Numbered from the stretch's first letter, positions 17,260 to 26,351 are shown. The stretch: DNA of 64,000 bases from Spirochaetales bacterium (GCA_017470995.1 JAFUXI010000071.1:39457-103456); one strand, 5' to 3'. Made by a program: numbers and translations. Notes: generated by a model from the sequence alone, not told the origin.

Positions 17260-18460
17260 GGGACCTCCTGAGCCGGTCTAATGCAATAATGCGCCTGCCG
17301 TTGCCATCCGAAGCGGCCGTCCGTACGATTGCCGATGCTCCGGGTACTTCACAGTCGAGCTGCTTGGACGGGTTGTCGTCCTTGCAGACAAGGTGGATCT
17401 GTCCCATGCCGAAAGACGCCCTGGCTAGGCCCTGGAAGAAACACTCTTCTCCATTGTATTCAAGGCCCGCCAGTTCGGTCAGAAGCAACGGGACCTGTTC
17501 CTCCCGGCCGTTGCCTTCGACTATGTGAAGGTCTTTTCCTCCGAAAGCAGGCAGCACCAGGGTGCAGCAGACCTTCTTACGTGTTAGTGAAAGGATGCAG
17601 GAGGCGGTAAGGCTTATCATGTCCTCGAGCTCCTGTGTGAAGACATGGTCCAGGACCATGCTCACTCCGGCATTGTTGACTTCCTCCCTCCAGCTGGTGA
17701 ATGACATCAGGTCAAGAACGAAGGTAACGAGTCTCGGGACTACAGGCTGGTATTCGTTTACGGCAAGCTTTCCCTGTGCGGCCAGAACTCTCCAGTTTAT
17801 GTTTCTGGTGCTGTCGCCATAGTGGTAGTCATGGATTCCCTTGAAGAACGTATTGTCCTCCATGCAGCCCTGATCCGAAGCAAGGAGTCCGGAGTTCATT
17901 CTTATCAGCGGATCGGTATCAACTGCAAAGACCCTTGGATAGACCACTATCATGGCCGGTTCGGACAGCGCATATTCTCGAGTTTCGGAACAGAGTCCGA
18001 ACCCGTCTCCTGAAGTTGCCATGACCGACTGCATGACGGAAACTCCGCGGGAGTGGGCTCTGAATTCAGCGGTCCATGATGCACTCTGTTTCGGAAGAAG
18101 CCATGTGACATGTCGGGTCAACTCAACATCATCCGCCAGGAAATTGGGTTTTTCATCGAAATAACGGATATCTATCCAGAGAACGGGGAGGACCTTTCCG
18201 TTCGAAGCTTCAAGCCGGAACTGTATGTTTTCATCCGGGAAGACATTGCAGGATATGGAATGGACATCCACTTCGACGGACCTGAGGGATAGCTTCCCCC
18301 AGATAAAAGACAGAATCCCTATGGCAAGTACTGCAAGGAGGAAAACCGTCAGGTTGATGAATCGGAAATAGGCCGAAAGTATGCTGAGGACCGTTAGGAT
18401 CAGTATTCCCGCAAGGCTTGAGAAGTAGCTTCTCGACCCGCTGTTCCCATCCTGTTTCAA
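17246..18460 (-). CDS. DUF58-domain protein
   Basis: This 404-aa protein has two N-terminal membrane helices, a beta-rich extracytoplasmic region and the DUF58 signature FKGIHDYHYGDSTRNINWR near residues 205-223. A vWA-like fold with FVLDLMSF follows. DUF58 proteins are adaptor-like partners of MoxR AAA+ ATPases. The start overlaps the moxR stop by 4 bp (ATGA) and its end overlaps the DUF4129 gene by 14 bp, so the three are one tightly coupled operon. The specific client is unknown. Confidence 0.88.
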   Translation of the reverse strand: MKQDGNSGSRSYFSSLAGILILTVLSILSAYFRFINLTVFLLAVLAIGILSFIWGKLSLRSVEVDVHSISCNVFPDENIQFRLEASNGKVLPVLWIDIRYFDEKPNFLADDVELTRHVTWLLPKQSASWTAEFRAHSRGVSVMQSVMATSGDGFGLCSETREYALSEPAMIVVYPRVFAVDTDPLIRMNSGLLASDQGCMEDNTFFKGIHDYHYGDSTRNINWRVLAAQGKLAVNEYQPVVPRLVTFVLDLMSFTSWREEVNNAGVSMVLDHVFTQELEDMISLTASCILSLTRKKVCCTLVLPAFGGKDLHIVEGNGREEQVPLLLTELAGLEYNGEECFFQGLARASFGMGQIHLVCKDDNPSKQLDCEVPGASAIVRTAASDGNGRRIIALDRLRRSHEGS

Positions 18461-19419
18461 AGCATCTTTTCCTTCTGAGGCGGAACCGGCTCGGATTTGA
18501 TTATCTCTTCAAGCGTGGACAAAACGCCGATGTTCCTGTACGAGGCCTGGGCGGAAAGCTCCACCCTGTGGCTGAGAACCGGAATGAAGAGCTGCTGAAC
18601 ATCTTCGGGTATCACATAATCCCTGCCTTCTATGGCGGCAAGGGCCTTGGAACCCTGGTAGAGGCATCTGCTTGCACGCGGGCTTGCGCCGAGTCTCAGG
18701 TTGCCGTGGCTTCGTGTCTTCTGGACTATCCTTACTATGTAGTCCTTGATGTCCTCGCTTACGAATACCGTTTTTGCGCTTTCACGCATCCGGATCAGGT
18801 CTTCGGGTCTGGAAATCGCCTTCAGTTCTCCGAACGGGATATCGTCTCCGACTCTGGAAAGCATGGAGATTTCCTGGTCCTTATCCAGATAACCTAGGGA
18901 GATCTTGAGGAAGAACCTGTCCAGCTGGGCTGCCGGAAGAGGGAAGGTACTGTCTTTCTCAATGGGGTTCTGCGTTGCCATCACGAAGAACGGATCGGGA
19001 AGGGCAAAGGTCTTGCCGTCGATCGTGACCTGCCTTTCCTCCATGGCTTCCAGAAGGGCTGCCTGTGTCCTAGGGATTGCCCTGTTGATCTCATCTGCCA
19101 GAAGCAGATTGGTGTTCACCGGTCCGAGAATGGTCTGGAACTCCGTTGTCTTCTGGTTGAATACCGTGGTTCCCACTACATCCGAAGGAAGCAGGTCCGG
19201 GGTGAACTGGATTCTGGTCTGAGTGCATCCCAAGGCAATGGAGAGAGCCTTTACAAGGGTTGTCTTTCCCGAACCCGGCAGGTCTTCCAGCAGAACGTGT
19301 CCGTTGCAGATCAATGCCGCGAAGACCAGTCGGAGTTGTTCGCGCTTGCCGATGATTATCTTCTCCACCTCGTCGATGAGGCGGTTTACCGTTTCCTGTA
19401 CACTATTCGTTTCAGACAT
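18457..19419 (-). CDS. MoxR-family AAA+ ATPase
   Basis: This 320-aa AAA+ ATPase has Walker A in DLPGSGKTT (46-54), Walker B in LLLADEIN (106-112), and the MoxR-typical RTQAALLEAMEERQVTIDG and FFVMATQNPIE segments. MoxR proteins act as chaperone-like ATPases that help mature or insert cofactors into other proteins, usually with DUF58/vWA partners as encoded here. The ATG follows GGAGG with a 6-nt spacer. The gene diverges from pgsB with a 98-bp gap holding an inverted repeat. Confidence 0.92.
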   Translation of the reverse strand: MSETNSVQETVNRLIDEVEKIIIGKREQLRLVFAALICNGHVLLEDLPGSGKTTLVKALSIALGCTQTRIQFTPDLLPSDVVGTTVFNQKTTEFQTILGPVNTNLLLADEINRAIPRTQAALLEAMEERQVTIDGKTFALPDPFFVMATQNPIEKDSTFPLPAAQLDRFFLKISLGYLDKDQEISMLSRVGDDIPFGELKAISRPEDLIRMRESAKTVFVSEDIKDYIVRIVQKTRSHGNLRLGASPRASRCLYQGSKALAAIEGRDYVIPEDVQQLFIPVLSHRVELSAQASYRNIGVLSTLEEIIKSEPVPPQKEKML

Positions 19420-19449
19420 GGACGTCCTCCATCAGTTAAAGGATAGGAG

Positions 19450-19479
19450 CCGATTGTTGAACTGTCAACTTACAATCGG
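19450..19479. repeat. Inverted repeat in the moxR-pgsB divergent gap
   Basis: CCGATTGT (19450-19457) and ACAATCGG (19472-19479) form a perfect 8-bp inverted repeat with a 14-bp centre. It lies 4-33 bp upstream of the proposed pgsB -35 box and could be an operator for either divergent gene. Confidence 0.5.
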
Positions 19480-19482
19480 GGC

Positions 19483-19511
19483 TTGCCCTGTGCGCTTTTC
19501 TGACGGATAAT
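19483..19511 (+). promoter_or_regulatory. Candidate leaderless promoter of pgsB
   Basis: TTGCCC (19483-19488) and GATAAT (19506-19511) are 17 bp apart. The pgsB ATG begins 6 nt after the -10, and no Shine-Dalgarno sequence is present, so the transcript may start at the ATG. Confidence 0.5.
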
Positions 19512-19517
19512 CGCAGT

Positions 19518-20633
19518 ATGTGGTTCGTGCTTGTGCTCTTTATCGCTATCCTCATTCTGGGTGTTGTCGAAGACTCGATACTCAAAAAGCGCATAAAAAG
19601 CATTCCCGTGAGAATACTGGTCAACGGGACAAGGGGAAAGAGCAGTGTCGCAAGAATGCTGGTCGCTGCTCTCAACGGGTGTGGAATCAGAACATTCGGC
19701 AAGACCACCGGTTCGGTCGCAAGATTCATTCTTCCTGATCTCTCGGAAGAGGATGTGCCTCGCAAGAAAGGAACAAGAATAGTCAGAGAACACGATTTGC
19801 TGTTTAAAAAAGCAGTAGAGAATGAATGTCAGGCTATTGTTTGTGAGTGCATGGCAATCCGTGAAGAGAACCAGAGAATCATCGGAGACAAGCTTGTAAT
19901 GCCTACGGCTGTGGTCATAACCAATGCCAGGGTAGACCACGTTGACCAGATGGGCAGTACCGAGGAAGACACGGCACAGGTCCTGGTCCAGAGCATCGGA
20001 AAAGCCGCGGATATCTTCACGGCCGATTCCAAGGTAGATGCTGCATTGAAGCAGTTGCACGGGACGGGGAATATCCACCTTGTGGGGCCGCTTGCGGAGC
20101 AGTATGAACCTTATCTTCAGAAGTTCAGCTTTCCCGTATACGCCGAGAACCTCTCGGTCGTGCTCGAGGTCTGCAGAAGCCTCGGTCTCAGAGACGAGGA
20201 TGTGCTTGAAGCCGTTGTGAAGACAGTCCCTGATTTCGGAATGAAGGGCAGTGTTCAGGTCGACGGACATCTGATCGTAAACGGGTTTGCGTCCAATGAT
20301 TCGAGAAGTGCGCAAAGACTTCTGGAAGGAAGGGACATGGGAAGTGTTTCAATTATCTATAATAATAGAAACGACAGGGAGTTCCGCCTGAAGATGTTTG
20401 CACAGCTCTTCAAGGATGCCGGGGTGTCCGACCTGGTGGTCGTAGGCGACAATCAGGTCAAATGCAGGAGACTCTTTGCAAAATATCTCGGAGAGCTAGC
20501 CGTCAGGAGCACGGATCCCTCTCCCGAAAAGATCATAGGTCAATGCAGAAGCACGGTTATCTGCATGGGGAATATAAAAGGCGCCGGCCATGCGCTTCTG
20601 GATTATTGTACCGGCCATCTGACGGAGGCATAA
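19518..20633 (+). CDS. pgsB: Poly-gamma-glutamate synthase PgsB/CapB
   Basis: This 371-aa protein is the ATP-dependent ligase that adds glutamate through gamma-carboxyl amide bonds at the inner membrane. An N-terminal membrane helix (MWFVLVLFIAILILGVV) is followed by the Mur-ligase-like ATP loop GTRGKSS (37-43), CECMAIREENQ, and VVITNARVDHVDQMG, all typical of CapB/PgsB. The length agrees with the family. Its stop overlaps the pgsC start in TAATG. There is no Shine-Dalgarno sequence (see promoter at 19483). No capA/pgsA gene is present in this window, which is notable because most known PGA loci have one. Confidence 0.93.
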   Translation: MWFVLVLFIAILILGVVEDSILKKRIKSIPVRILVNGTRGKSSVARMLVAALNGCGIRTFGKTTGSVARFILPDLSEEDVPRKKGTRIVREHDLLFKKAVENECQAIVCECMAIREENQRIIGDKLVMPTAVVITNARVDHVDQMGSTEEDTAQVLVQSIGKAADIFTADSKVDAALKQLHGTGNIHLVGPLAEQYEPYLQKFSFPVYAENLSVVLEVCRSLGLRDEDVLEAVVKTVPDFGMKGSVQVDGHLIVNGFASNDSRSAQRLLEGRDMGSVSIIYNNRNDREFRLKMFAQLFKDAGVSDLVVVGDNQVKCRRLFAKYLGELAVRSTDPSPEKIIGQCRSTVICMGNIKGAGHALLDYCTGHLTEA

Positions 20634-21067
20634 TGCTACATACGGCAATCGGAATAAGCATAGTTCTCGGATTCCTGTTTTCCGAGTTTCTCGGCATTTT
20701 CACCGGAGGGCTTGTTTCTGCAGGCTATCTGGCCTTCTACATGGAACAGCCCTGGCGTCTGGTAAGCACCATTGTCCTTGCCATCGTCATCTACCTTGCC
20801 ACCAAGGGCCTGCAGAAGTTCATAATCATTTATGGAAGAAGGCGTTTCATGGTCGTGGTTCTCCTTTCTCTGATCGGAACATGGCTTGTGGAGCAAAGGT
20901 TGTATTATTATCTGCGCTTTGTCGAACAGGACATCAGAGTGGTGGGATACATCATTCCCGGATTGATTGCAAACGACATGTTCAAGCAGGGAATTATACG
21001 TACAGTTCTTGCCGTATCTATACTTGCCATAGTGATTAGGCTTGTTCTCATGCTCGGAATCCTCTAA
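20633..21067 (+). CDS. pgsC: Poly-gamma-glutamate synthase membrane subunit PgsC/CapC
   Basis: This 144-aa protein with four hydrophobic segments is the membrane partner of PgsB. FSEFLGIFTGGLVSAGYLAFY and the C-terminal GYIIPGLIANDMFKQGI are characteristic of CapC. The start shares a base with the pgsB stop and has GGAGG 4 nt upstream, showing coupled translation. PgsB and PgsC together form the core polymerase; export usually needs PgsA and PgsE, which are not seen here. Confidence 0.92.
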   Translation: MLHTAIGISIVLGFLFSEFLGIFTGGLVSAGYLAFYMEQPWRLVSTIVLAIVIYLATKGLQKFIIIYGRRRFMVVVLLSLIGTWLVEQRLYYYLRFVEQDIRVVGYIIPGLIANDMFKQGIIRTVLAVSILAIVIRLVLMLGIL

Positions 21068-21127
21068 GTCGAAAACTGCGGAATACGTAAAAATAAAACA
21101 AATAAATTGCGGATTTGCATAATTTGC

Positions 21128-21238
21128 AACACAATTTGTGTTTTCAGTTACAAAATGCGGGTAAATATTCCTTGCGTTTGCTCGTATGCAGTTGTAAAAT
21201 GGTTTTGTACGGATAATATCCGGCACTCTGCCGATATT
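21128..21238 (+). promoter_or_regulatory. pgsC-DUF6305 gap with a palindrome and a leader hairpin
   Basis: The 193-bp gap contains AACACAATTTGTGTT (21128-21142), a 15-bp palindrome, and a hairpin AATAT-C-CGGCA / TGCCG-ATATT (21215-21238) ending 16 nt before the GGAGG of the next gene. No terminator is obvious. The palindrome may be an operator and the hairpin a leader structure for the downstream genes. Confidence 0.4.
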
Positions 21239-21260
21239 GATTAGTCAATTGGAGGATATT

Positions 21261-21878
21261 ATGAAGAAAGTTGTTTTGGCATTTGTTCTTGCCATCATGC
21301 TCCTGGCTGTTCCGGCATGCCTTTTCGCCGACATCACGGGAGATCCGCTTCAGGCATTCAACTGCCCGTTCCTGCTCACATCCGGTGGTCAGGGAGCAGG
21401 TTCCAAGATGCTCAGACTCCTGATCAACCAGTCCAAGAAGTTCACCCTCGGAGAGGATGCGGACTTCTGGCTTGAGGACGAGACTCCTGAGAGATATGCC
21501 TACATCGACTCCGGAAGATATACCACTCTCGTGATTGTCATAAGCGTCACGGAGAAGGGTCTCGGTGCATCCGGAATCACAATCGAGGATGAAATCGGAT
21601 TCCTCAAGGAGGTCCTTGCAAAGGCCAAGGCCCAGAACATGAAGATCGTAGCCGTCAGCATGGAGGCCGATGCCCGCGCACCCAAGCTTCCCACAAACGG
21701 AAACGAGAGAATCATCGATCTTGTCTGCCCGCAGTCCGACTGGATGATTTCAATCAAGGCAAACAATGCCGATGACAGATTCACCAAGATCAGTCAGCAG
21801 TACGGCATTCCTCTTACAATCATCGACAAACCCATGGACCTTGTTAAGGCCGCTCCGGACATCTTCATCAAGAAGTGA
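21261..21878 (+). CDS. Exported DUF6305-family protein in PGA locus
   Basis: This 205-aa protein has a signal peptide (MKKVVLAFVLAIMLLAVPACLFA) and a single domain matching the DUF6305 pattern as I remember it: FLLTSGGQGAGSKMLRLL, then TLVIVISVTEKGLGASGI, and a C-terminal FTKISQQYGIPLTIID. It looks like a Rossmann-like periplasmic binding or scaffold domain of unknown role. The ATG at 21261 follows GGAGG. It is 7 bp upstream of a DctM-like permease gene, so it could be the solute-binding component of that transporter, which is inference. No catalytic motif is visible. Confidence 0.7.
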   Translation: MKKVVLAFVLAIMLLAVPACLFADITGDPLQAFNCPFLLTSGGQGAGSKMLRLLINQSKKFTLGEDADFWLEDETPERYAYIDSGRYTTLVIVISVTEKGLGASGITIEDEIGFLKEVLAKAKAQNMKIVAVSMEADARAPKLPTNGNERIIDLVCPQSDWMISIKANNADDRFTKISQQYGIPLTIIDKPMDLVKAAPDIFIKK

Positions 21879-21885
21879 GGTCTGA

Positions 21886-23193
21886 ATGACAACAACTACC
21901 TTGACGCTTATTCTGCTGCTGATAATGATTGCGGCCTTCGTGCTCAGCAGCATCAAGCTTAAATCACCTGATATTTCCATGGCTGTTGCAGCAGTGGTTC
22001 TTGCAATTGCAGGAACCATAGCCGTCCCGGCCCTCGGAAGCCCTGTCAGGTATCTGGTGGAAGGCTTGTTCGTGAACTTGGATCTGGCTCTGCTGTTCAT
22101 TGCCGCATCCATCTTCGTGAACATCTATTCACATAGCGGAGCAATCGCAGCCATCACAAGGACCGTTGTGGAAAAGGTCAACAACAAGTGGATTCTTCTT
22201 TCCATCATGGGTGTCCTGATGCTGATCCCCGGAGCCCTTACCGGTGCCGGTTCGGTTGCAATCTTCGTTCTCGGCGGACTGGTGAACACTGTTCTGGAGT
22301 ACCTGGGAATAACACAGAGAAAGAGAACGGTCTTCATCTGCTTCTTCGCCATGCTTTCGGCAGCATGTCCTCCGATCAACCTCTGGACCATGCTGATGAC
22401 AGCTCAGGCCAACATGCCTTATGTCGGATTCACATGGCTGCTGCTCATCCCGATCGTCATTGCCGGCGCATTCACCATCGTCTATGTAGGATGGGGTGCA
22501 AAGCCGCAGGACAAGGAAGAGACACTTGCCAAGTTCCCGCCCAAGGATCCCAAGCTCACATGGTGGAGAATCGTACTTCCGTTCGTGGCCATCATCGCAC
22601 TGTTCCTGCTGGCTCTCTATGATCCGTGGGGACTTCCGGTTCTGGGTCTTCCTCTCATGTTCCTTATCGCTGCCGTCGTTGCCTTCCTCTGCAACCCGAA
22701 GAAGACAACCTTCAAGCAGTATCTCGGAATCCTTGACGATACCATGGAGCAGGTCTTCCCGCTGGTTGCCAACGTGCTTTCCATCGGAGTCCTGCAGAGC
22801 GCCATGGCAGCAACCGGAGTCAGAGGTCTTATCGGATCCACATGTGTCGGCTTGCCGCTCGTGCTGATCTACTCGCTGATTTTGATTGTCGGTCCTATCT
22901 GCCAGGGATGCTTCAACTACGGTGTTTCCATCGTTCTCGGCGGACCGCTGATCTTTATGTTCAATACTCTCGGTATGGACGTAACCGTCATCTGTGCAGC
23001 GCTGTCACTGATCTTCCCGCTCGGTGATACTCTGCCGCCATCGAGGATTGTCGGAAGACTCGCCTGCGAGGAGACGGGGTACAAGGAGTCGTACATCAGC
23101 TTCTTCAAGTCCCTTCTTCTTCCGATGCTTGTGCTTGGAGCCATGGCTGTAATCATGATCATCAAGCCTGCGTCGTTCGCATTCTTGTACTAA
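21886..23193 (+). CDS. TRAP/DctM-like large permease
   Basis: This 435-aa protein has 11-12 membrane segments and resembles the large permease of TRAP transporters and related ion-transporter-superfamily carriers. Recognisable parts are LIPGALTGAGSVAIFVLGG, FFAMLSAACPPINLWTMLM, and a second-repeat counterpart LSLIFPLGDTLPPSRIVGRL. It is preceded by an exported DUF6305 protein and followed by a 57-aa membrane protein, which could stand in for the usual binding protein and small subunit. In a PGA locus, the substrate may be glutamate or a gamma-glutamyl compound, but that is inferred from context only. Confidence 0.72.
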   Translation: MTTTTLTLILLLIMIAAFVLSSIKLKSPDISMAVAAVVLAIAGTIAVPALGSPVRYLVEGLFVNLDLALLFIAASIFVNIYSHSGAIAAITRTVVEKVNNKWILLSIMGVLMLIPGALTGAGSVAIFVLGGLVNTVLEYLGITQRKRTVFICFFAMLSAACPPINLWTMLMTAQANMPYVGFTWLLLIPIVIAGAFTIVYVGWGAKPQDKEETLAKFPPKDPKLTWWRIVLPFVAIIALFLLALYDPWGLPVLGLPLMFLIAAVVAFLCNPKKTTFKQYLGILDDTMEQVFPLVANVLSIGVLQSAMAATGVRGLIGSTCVGLPLVLIYSLILIVGPICQGCFNYGVSIVLGGPLIFMFNTLGMDVTVICAALSLIFPLGDTLPPSRIVGRLACEETGYKESYISFFKSLLLPMLVLGAMAVIMIIKPASFAFLY

Positions 23194-23208
23194 GGAGGAT
23201 ATGGAAGA

Positions 23209-23382
23209 ATGATATTTTTCGAGAATCTTATTCATATTCTTTATTTCGTAATGGCAGGTCTTGTCCTTCTGAGCATGCTCAAGAGCCTTTTCAAGAGGAA
23301 AAAGAACAAGGGCGTGGTGTTCGACATCATGTATGCATACTGCCTGATTCCGTTCCTTCTTAGGATTCTGTACATCAAGTGA
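23209..23382 (+). CDS. Small (57-aa) two-helix membrane protein
   Basis: An ATG at 23209, 10 nt after AAGGAGG, opens a 57-aa frame ending at 23382. It encodes two hydrophobic stretches (ENLIHILYFVMAGLVLLSML and DIMYAYCLIPFLLRILYI) separated by a basic KRKKNKG loop. It fits exactly between the permease and the next gene, whose GAGGAGG overlaps its stop. No family is recognised. It may be an accessory subunit of the permease. Codon use and the strong ribosome site make it a credible gene despite its size. Confidence 0.75.
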   Translation: MIFFENLIHILYFVMAGLVLLSMLKSLFKRKKNKGVVFDIMYAYCLIPFLLRILYIK

Positions 23383-23393
23383 GGAGGGCGGAC

Positions 23394-24674
23394 ATGGAAA
23401 AGAAATCATTGATTGTAAAGATTGTGGTTCTGGTCATTGCCCTCGTGCTTGCACTGCTGTCCGGTATCGAATTCTGGCAGCTCAGGCATTACAAGGAGAC
23501 CATCGTGGCCTCCGAGGACCTCACTGAGGTCAAGTGGTTCAGTGACTATGTGCCGTCTTTGAAGAACACCTGGATGGATACCCCGGTTTTCATCTTTGAT
23601 TCCGGAGTCGAGGGCGGAACGGTTTTCGTCTGCGGATGTCCTCACCCGTACGAGCCGGCATCGACGATGGCCGCCTATCTGATGATAGAGAACCTGAAGG
23701 TCACCAAGGGTAGAATCATCATCGTGCCAAGAGCCAACTACTCCGGTTCCACGGAAGGAATGGTCGGTGATGCATATCCCATGTTCTTCCATGTCAGTTC
23801 GGACTGGGGAATCTCACAGTACCGCATCGGAGACAGATACACCAACCCGCTGGACCAGTGGCCTGATCCGTTTACTTACGTGAACTATCCTTCGGGACAG
23901 AATCTGGCATATCAGGACATCAGAAACCTGAACAGAACCTATCCCGGACGTGAGAACGGAACCCTCACGGAGAGAGCCGCCTATGCAGTCATGGAAATCA
24001 TCAGACAGGAACATGTCGATATGGCCATCGATATGCATGAGGCAGAAATCCTTTACCCGGTCACATCCACTTACGTCGCTCCGTCAAAGGTTCTCGACCG
24101 CGAGAAGTTCCTGGCAACCGGAGAAATGGAATACTACGAGCCGGAAAAGAGCTCTCTGGACGTCGCAATGATGGCAGGAATGAACCTTTCCGACCAGTTC
24201 CTGATGAAGAGTGCTTCTTCGCCGAACACCCTGCACGGACTGAGCCACAGAGAGTGGGCGGACTGGTCAGACAGCCTTACATTCCTGATGGAGACTCCCG
24301 AGATCTTCATCGATAAGATCACAGGACCCAGAACCGAGGCTCTGATGACGGAAGGTAAGGATGAATTCCTGCAGAAGGTCACCGACAAGGGTCTGACATA
24401 CTTCCCGTACGACATGGAGTTCGGAACTCCGATGTGGTACAGGACCGGTCGTCACCTCACAGGCGCTCTTGAGGTTGTCTACTGGGCAAGTTTCTTCTAT
24501 CCGGAGATGGAGGTCGAGGTCACATGGCCGACCTACCTCGAGATGGAAGAGCTGGAGAACCAGGGCGTCGACAGCATCGGATACTTCCTGAAGAATCCGG
24601 ATGCTCCTGAAAACAAGGATCGCGCGTTCACCATCTACTACAAACCGGTAGGGGCGAACTACGACAAATACTGA
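23394..24674 (+). CDS. Membrane-anchored M14/succinylglutamate desuccinylase-like metallohydrolase
   Basis: This 426-aa protein has one N-terminal membrane anchor (IVKIVVLVIALVLALLSGI) and an extracytoplasmic zinc carboxypeptidase-like domain. The metal motif H-x-x-E is at H84-E87 (PHPYEPAS), and AIDMHEAEILYP and the catalytic-type Glu of FLMETPEIF follow. The family includes succinylglutamate desuccinylase, aspartoacylase and D-/gamma-glutamyl-hydrolysing M14 enzymes. In this locus, cleavage of gamma-glutamyl bonds in PGA is an attractive but unproven role. The ATG at 23394 follows GAGGAGGG; an upstream in-frame GTG at 23379 is less suitable. Confidence 0.72.
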   Translation: MEKKSLIVKIVVLVIALVLALLSGIEFWQLRHYKETIVASEDLTEVKWFSDYVPSLKNTWMDTPVFIFDSGVEGGTVFVCGCPHPYEPASTMAAYLMIENLKVTKGRIIIVPRANYSGSTEGMVGDAYPMFFHVSSDWGISQYRIGDRYTNPLDQWPDPFTYVNYPSGQNLAYQDIRNLNRTYPGRENGTLTERAAYAVMEIIRQEHVDMAIDMHEAEILYPVTSTYVAPSKVLDREKFLATGEMEYYEPEKSSLDVAMMAGMNLSDQFLMKSASSPNTLHGLSHREWADWSDSLTFLMETPEIFIDKITGPRTEALMTEGKDEFLQKVTDKGLTYFPYDMEFGTPMWYRTGRHLTGALEVVYWASFFYPEMEVEVTWPTYLEMEELENQGVDSIGYFLKNPDAPENKDRAFTIYYKPVGANYDKY

Positions 24675-24711
24675 TCAATTTATCTCAGAAGGATAAAACG
24701 GAGGGAAAAAC

Positions 24712-26331
24712 ATGAAAAAGAGAGTTTTCATTGCAGTGCTCATGATTCTCTGCCTCTGCGCACAGAGCGTGTTCGCCTGCACAATCTTCGCTGTCGGAAA
24801 GAATGCCAGCGATGACGGATCCACAATGATTTCACATACCTGTGACTCAACAGGTGATGACCTCAGACTGTGGATGATTCCCGAGATGCCTGCAGGAGAG
24901 GCCCGTGACATCGTTCTCGATGGCCGTGCAGGTGCAGATTACAGCCAGTTCCCGGCAGTCAAGGACTACGGAACACGCGGAATGGCTCTTGCCGAGTATG
25001 TCCCCGAGAAAGAGACAAACCGCTACATCCATGCAATGTATTCCTTCATGAATGACAAGGGTCTTGCAATGGGTGAGTCAACCTGTTCAATCAACGGCAA
25101 CATCGACCAGGGCAAGAAGATCAGGGCAGCCTACAGAGAGTACGATGGAATCATCGACTGCTACATGATCCAGGACCTCGCACTTGAGAACTGCGCAACA
25201 GCCAGAGAGGCTGTCGAGTTCATGGGCGCCCTCATCGACGAGTATGGCTGGAACGGATCTCCCGAGTGTATCAACATCTGTGACGGAAACGAGTGTTGGA
25301 TCATGGAGTGCTACGGTGCACACGTGTGGGTTGCAGCAAGAGTTCCCGATGATGCAGTCTTCGTAGCTGCCAACAGAGCAAGAATCAACTTCTTCGTTGA
25401 AGACGATCCCGAGAATTACCTCTATGCACCGGATCTCAAGAACTTCGTTGCAAAGTATGACCTGTGGGACGGAACAGACTGGAGCACATTCATTCCTTGC
25501 TGGACATTCGCACCCTACGGATACAGACCCTATTCAACAAGAAGAGAGTGGAGAGCAATGAGCCTCCTGAACCCGGAGCTCGGTGCTACACTCGATCCCG
25601 AAGAGCAGAATCCCGACACAGCATGGCCGTGCTTCGTCGTTCCTTCCGAGCCTGTCAGCGTCCAGACCGTCTATGAGATCTGCGGTGACTACTATGCCGG
25701 AACCGAGTACGATGTTTCAGCTTCCATCTGGGGCGGACAGTTCGGTGATGCACTCAACTGCGCTCAGGACTTCACACAGAGAGCCATCAACAGCTACAGA
25801 TGTACTTATGTCCAGATCGCCAACGTCAAGGCCTGGCTGCCTGAGGACGTCAGATGTCTGGTATGGTACGGCTGCGGCGCATCCGACACCAACTTCCTGA
25901 CACCGCTGTTCGGTTCAATGACAGAGCTCGATCCGATGTTCACACACGGACTCAGAAGCGAGTATGATCCCTCAACAATCTGGTGGACATCCGCTCTCGT
26001 ACAGCAGCTTTCAAGAATCAACTACAAGATGGCCCGTGAGGACATCCACGCAAAGCGCGACGGAATCATGGATGCCCAGTATGAGGTTACAGCTGCAATC
26101 CAGGATCAGGCTGCCAAGCTGATCAAGCTCGGAGAGAAGGACAAGGCTGTCGCTCTCCTTACAAACTATGCCAACTCACAGGCAAGAATGTGGAAGGGCG
26201 TATGGGATGAGCTGACAGGCGAACTCATCACCAAGTACATGTTCGGTGCAGTCAACATGAACACCAGATCTGCCCAGTACACAGACTTCTGGAATGCACT
26301 CAATGCTTCCGAGTGGGGACAGTACAAGTAA
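24712..26331 (+). CDS. Exported C69-family peptidase, copy 1
   Basis: This 539-aa N-terminal-nucleophile hydrolase is of the C69 dipeptidase family. The signal peptide ends in VFA and the next residue is Cys23, beginning CTIFAVGKNASDDGSTMISH, the family active-site pattern. Removal of the signal peptide would therefore expose the catalytic cysteine directly. Other conserved parts are GESTC, ECINICDGNECWIMECYG and VAANRARINFF. It heads a series of three similar genes separated by short gaps. In this PGA locus the likely substrate is a gamma-glutamyl peptide, inferred from context only. GGAGGG precedes the ATG. Confidence 0.88.
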   Translation: MKKRVFIAVLMILCLCAQSVFACTIFAVGKNASDDGSTMISHTCDSTGDDLRLWMIPEMPAGEARDIVLDGRAGADYSQFPAVKDYGTRGMALAEYVPEKETNRYIHAMYSFMNDKGLAMGESTCSINGNIDQGKKIRAAYREYDGIIDCYMIQDLALENCATAREAVEFMGALIDEYGWNGSPECINICDGNECWIMECYGAHVWVAARVPDDAVFVAANRARINFFVEDDPENYLYAPDLKNFVAKYDLWDGTDWSTFIPCWTFAPYGYRPYSTRREWRAMSLLNPELGATLDPEEQNPDTAWPCFVVPSEPVSVQTVYEICGDYYAGTEYDVSASIWGGQFGDALNCAQDFTQRAINSYRCTYVQIANVKAWLPEDVRCLVWYGCGASDTNFLTPLFGSMTELDPMFTHGLRSEYDPSTIWWTSALVQQLSRINYKMAREDIHAKRDGIMDAQYEVTAAIQDQAAKLIKLGEKDKAVALLTNYANSQARMWKGVWDELTGELITKYMFGAVNMNTRSAQYTDFWNALNASEWGQYK

Positions 26332-26351
26332 GAGGAGAAGGTTGAACAGTT

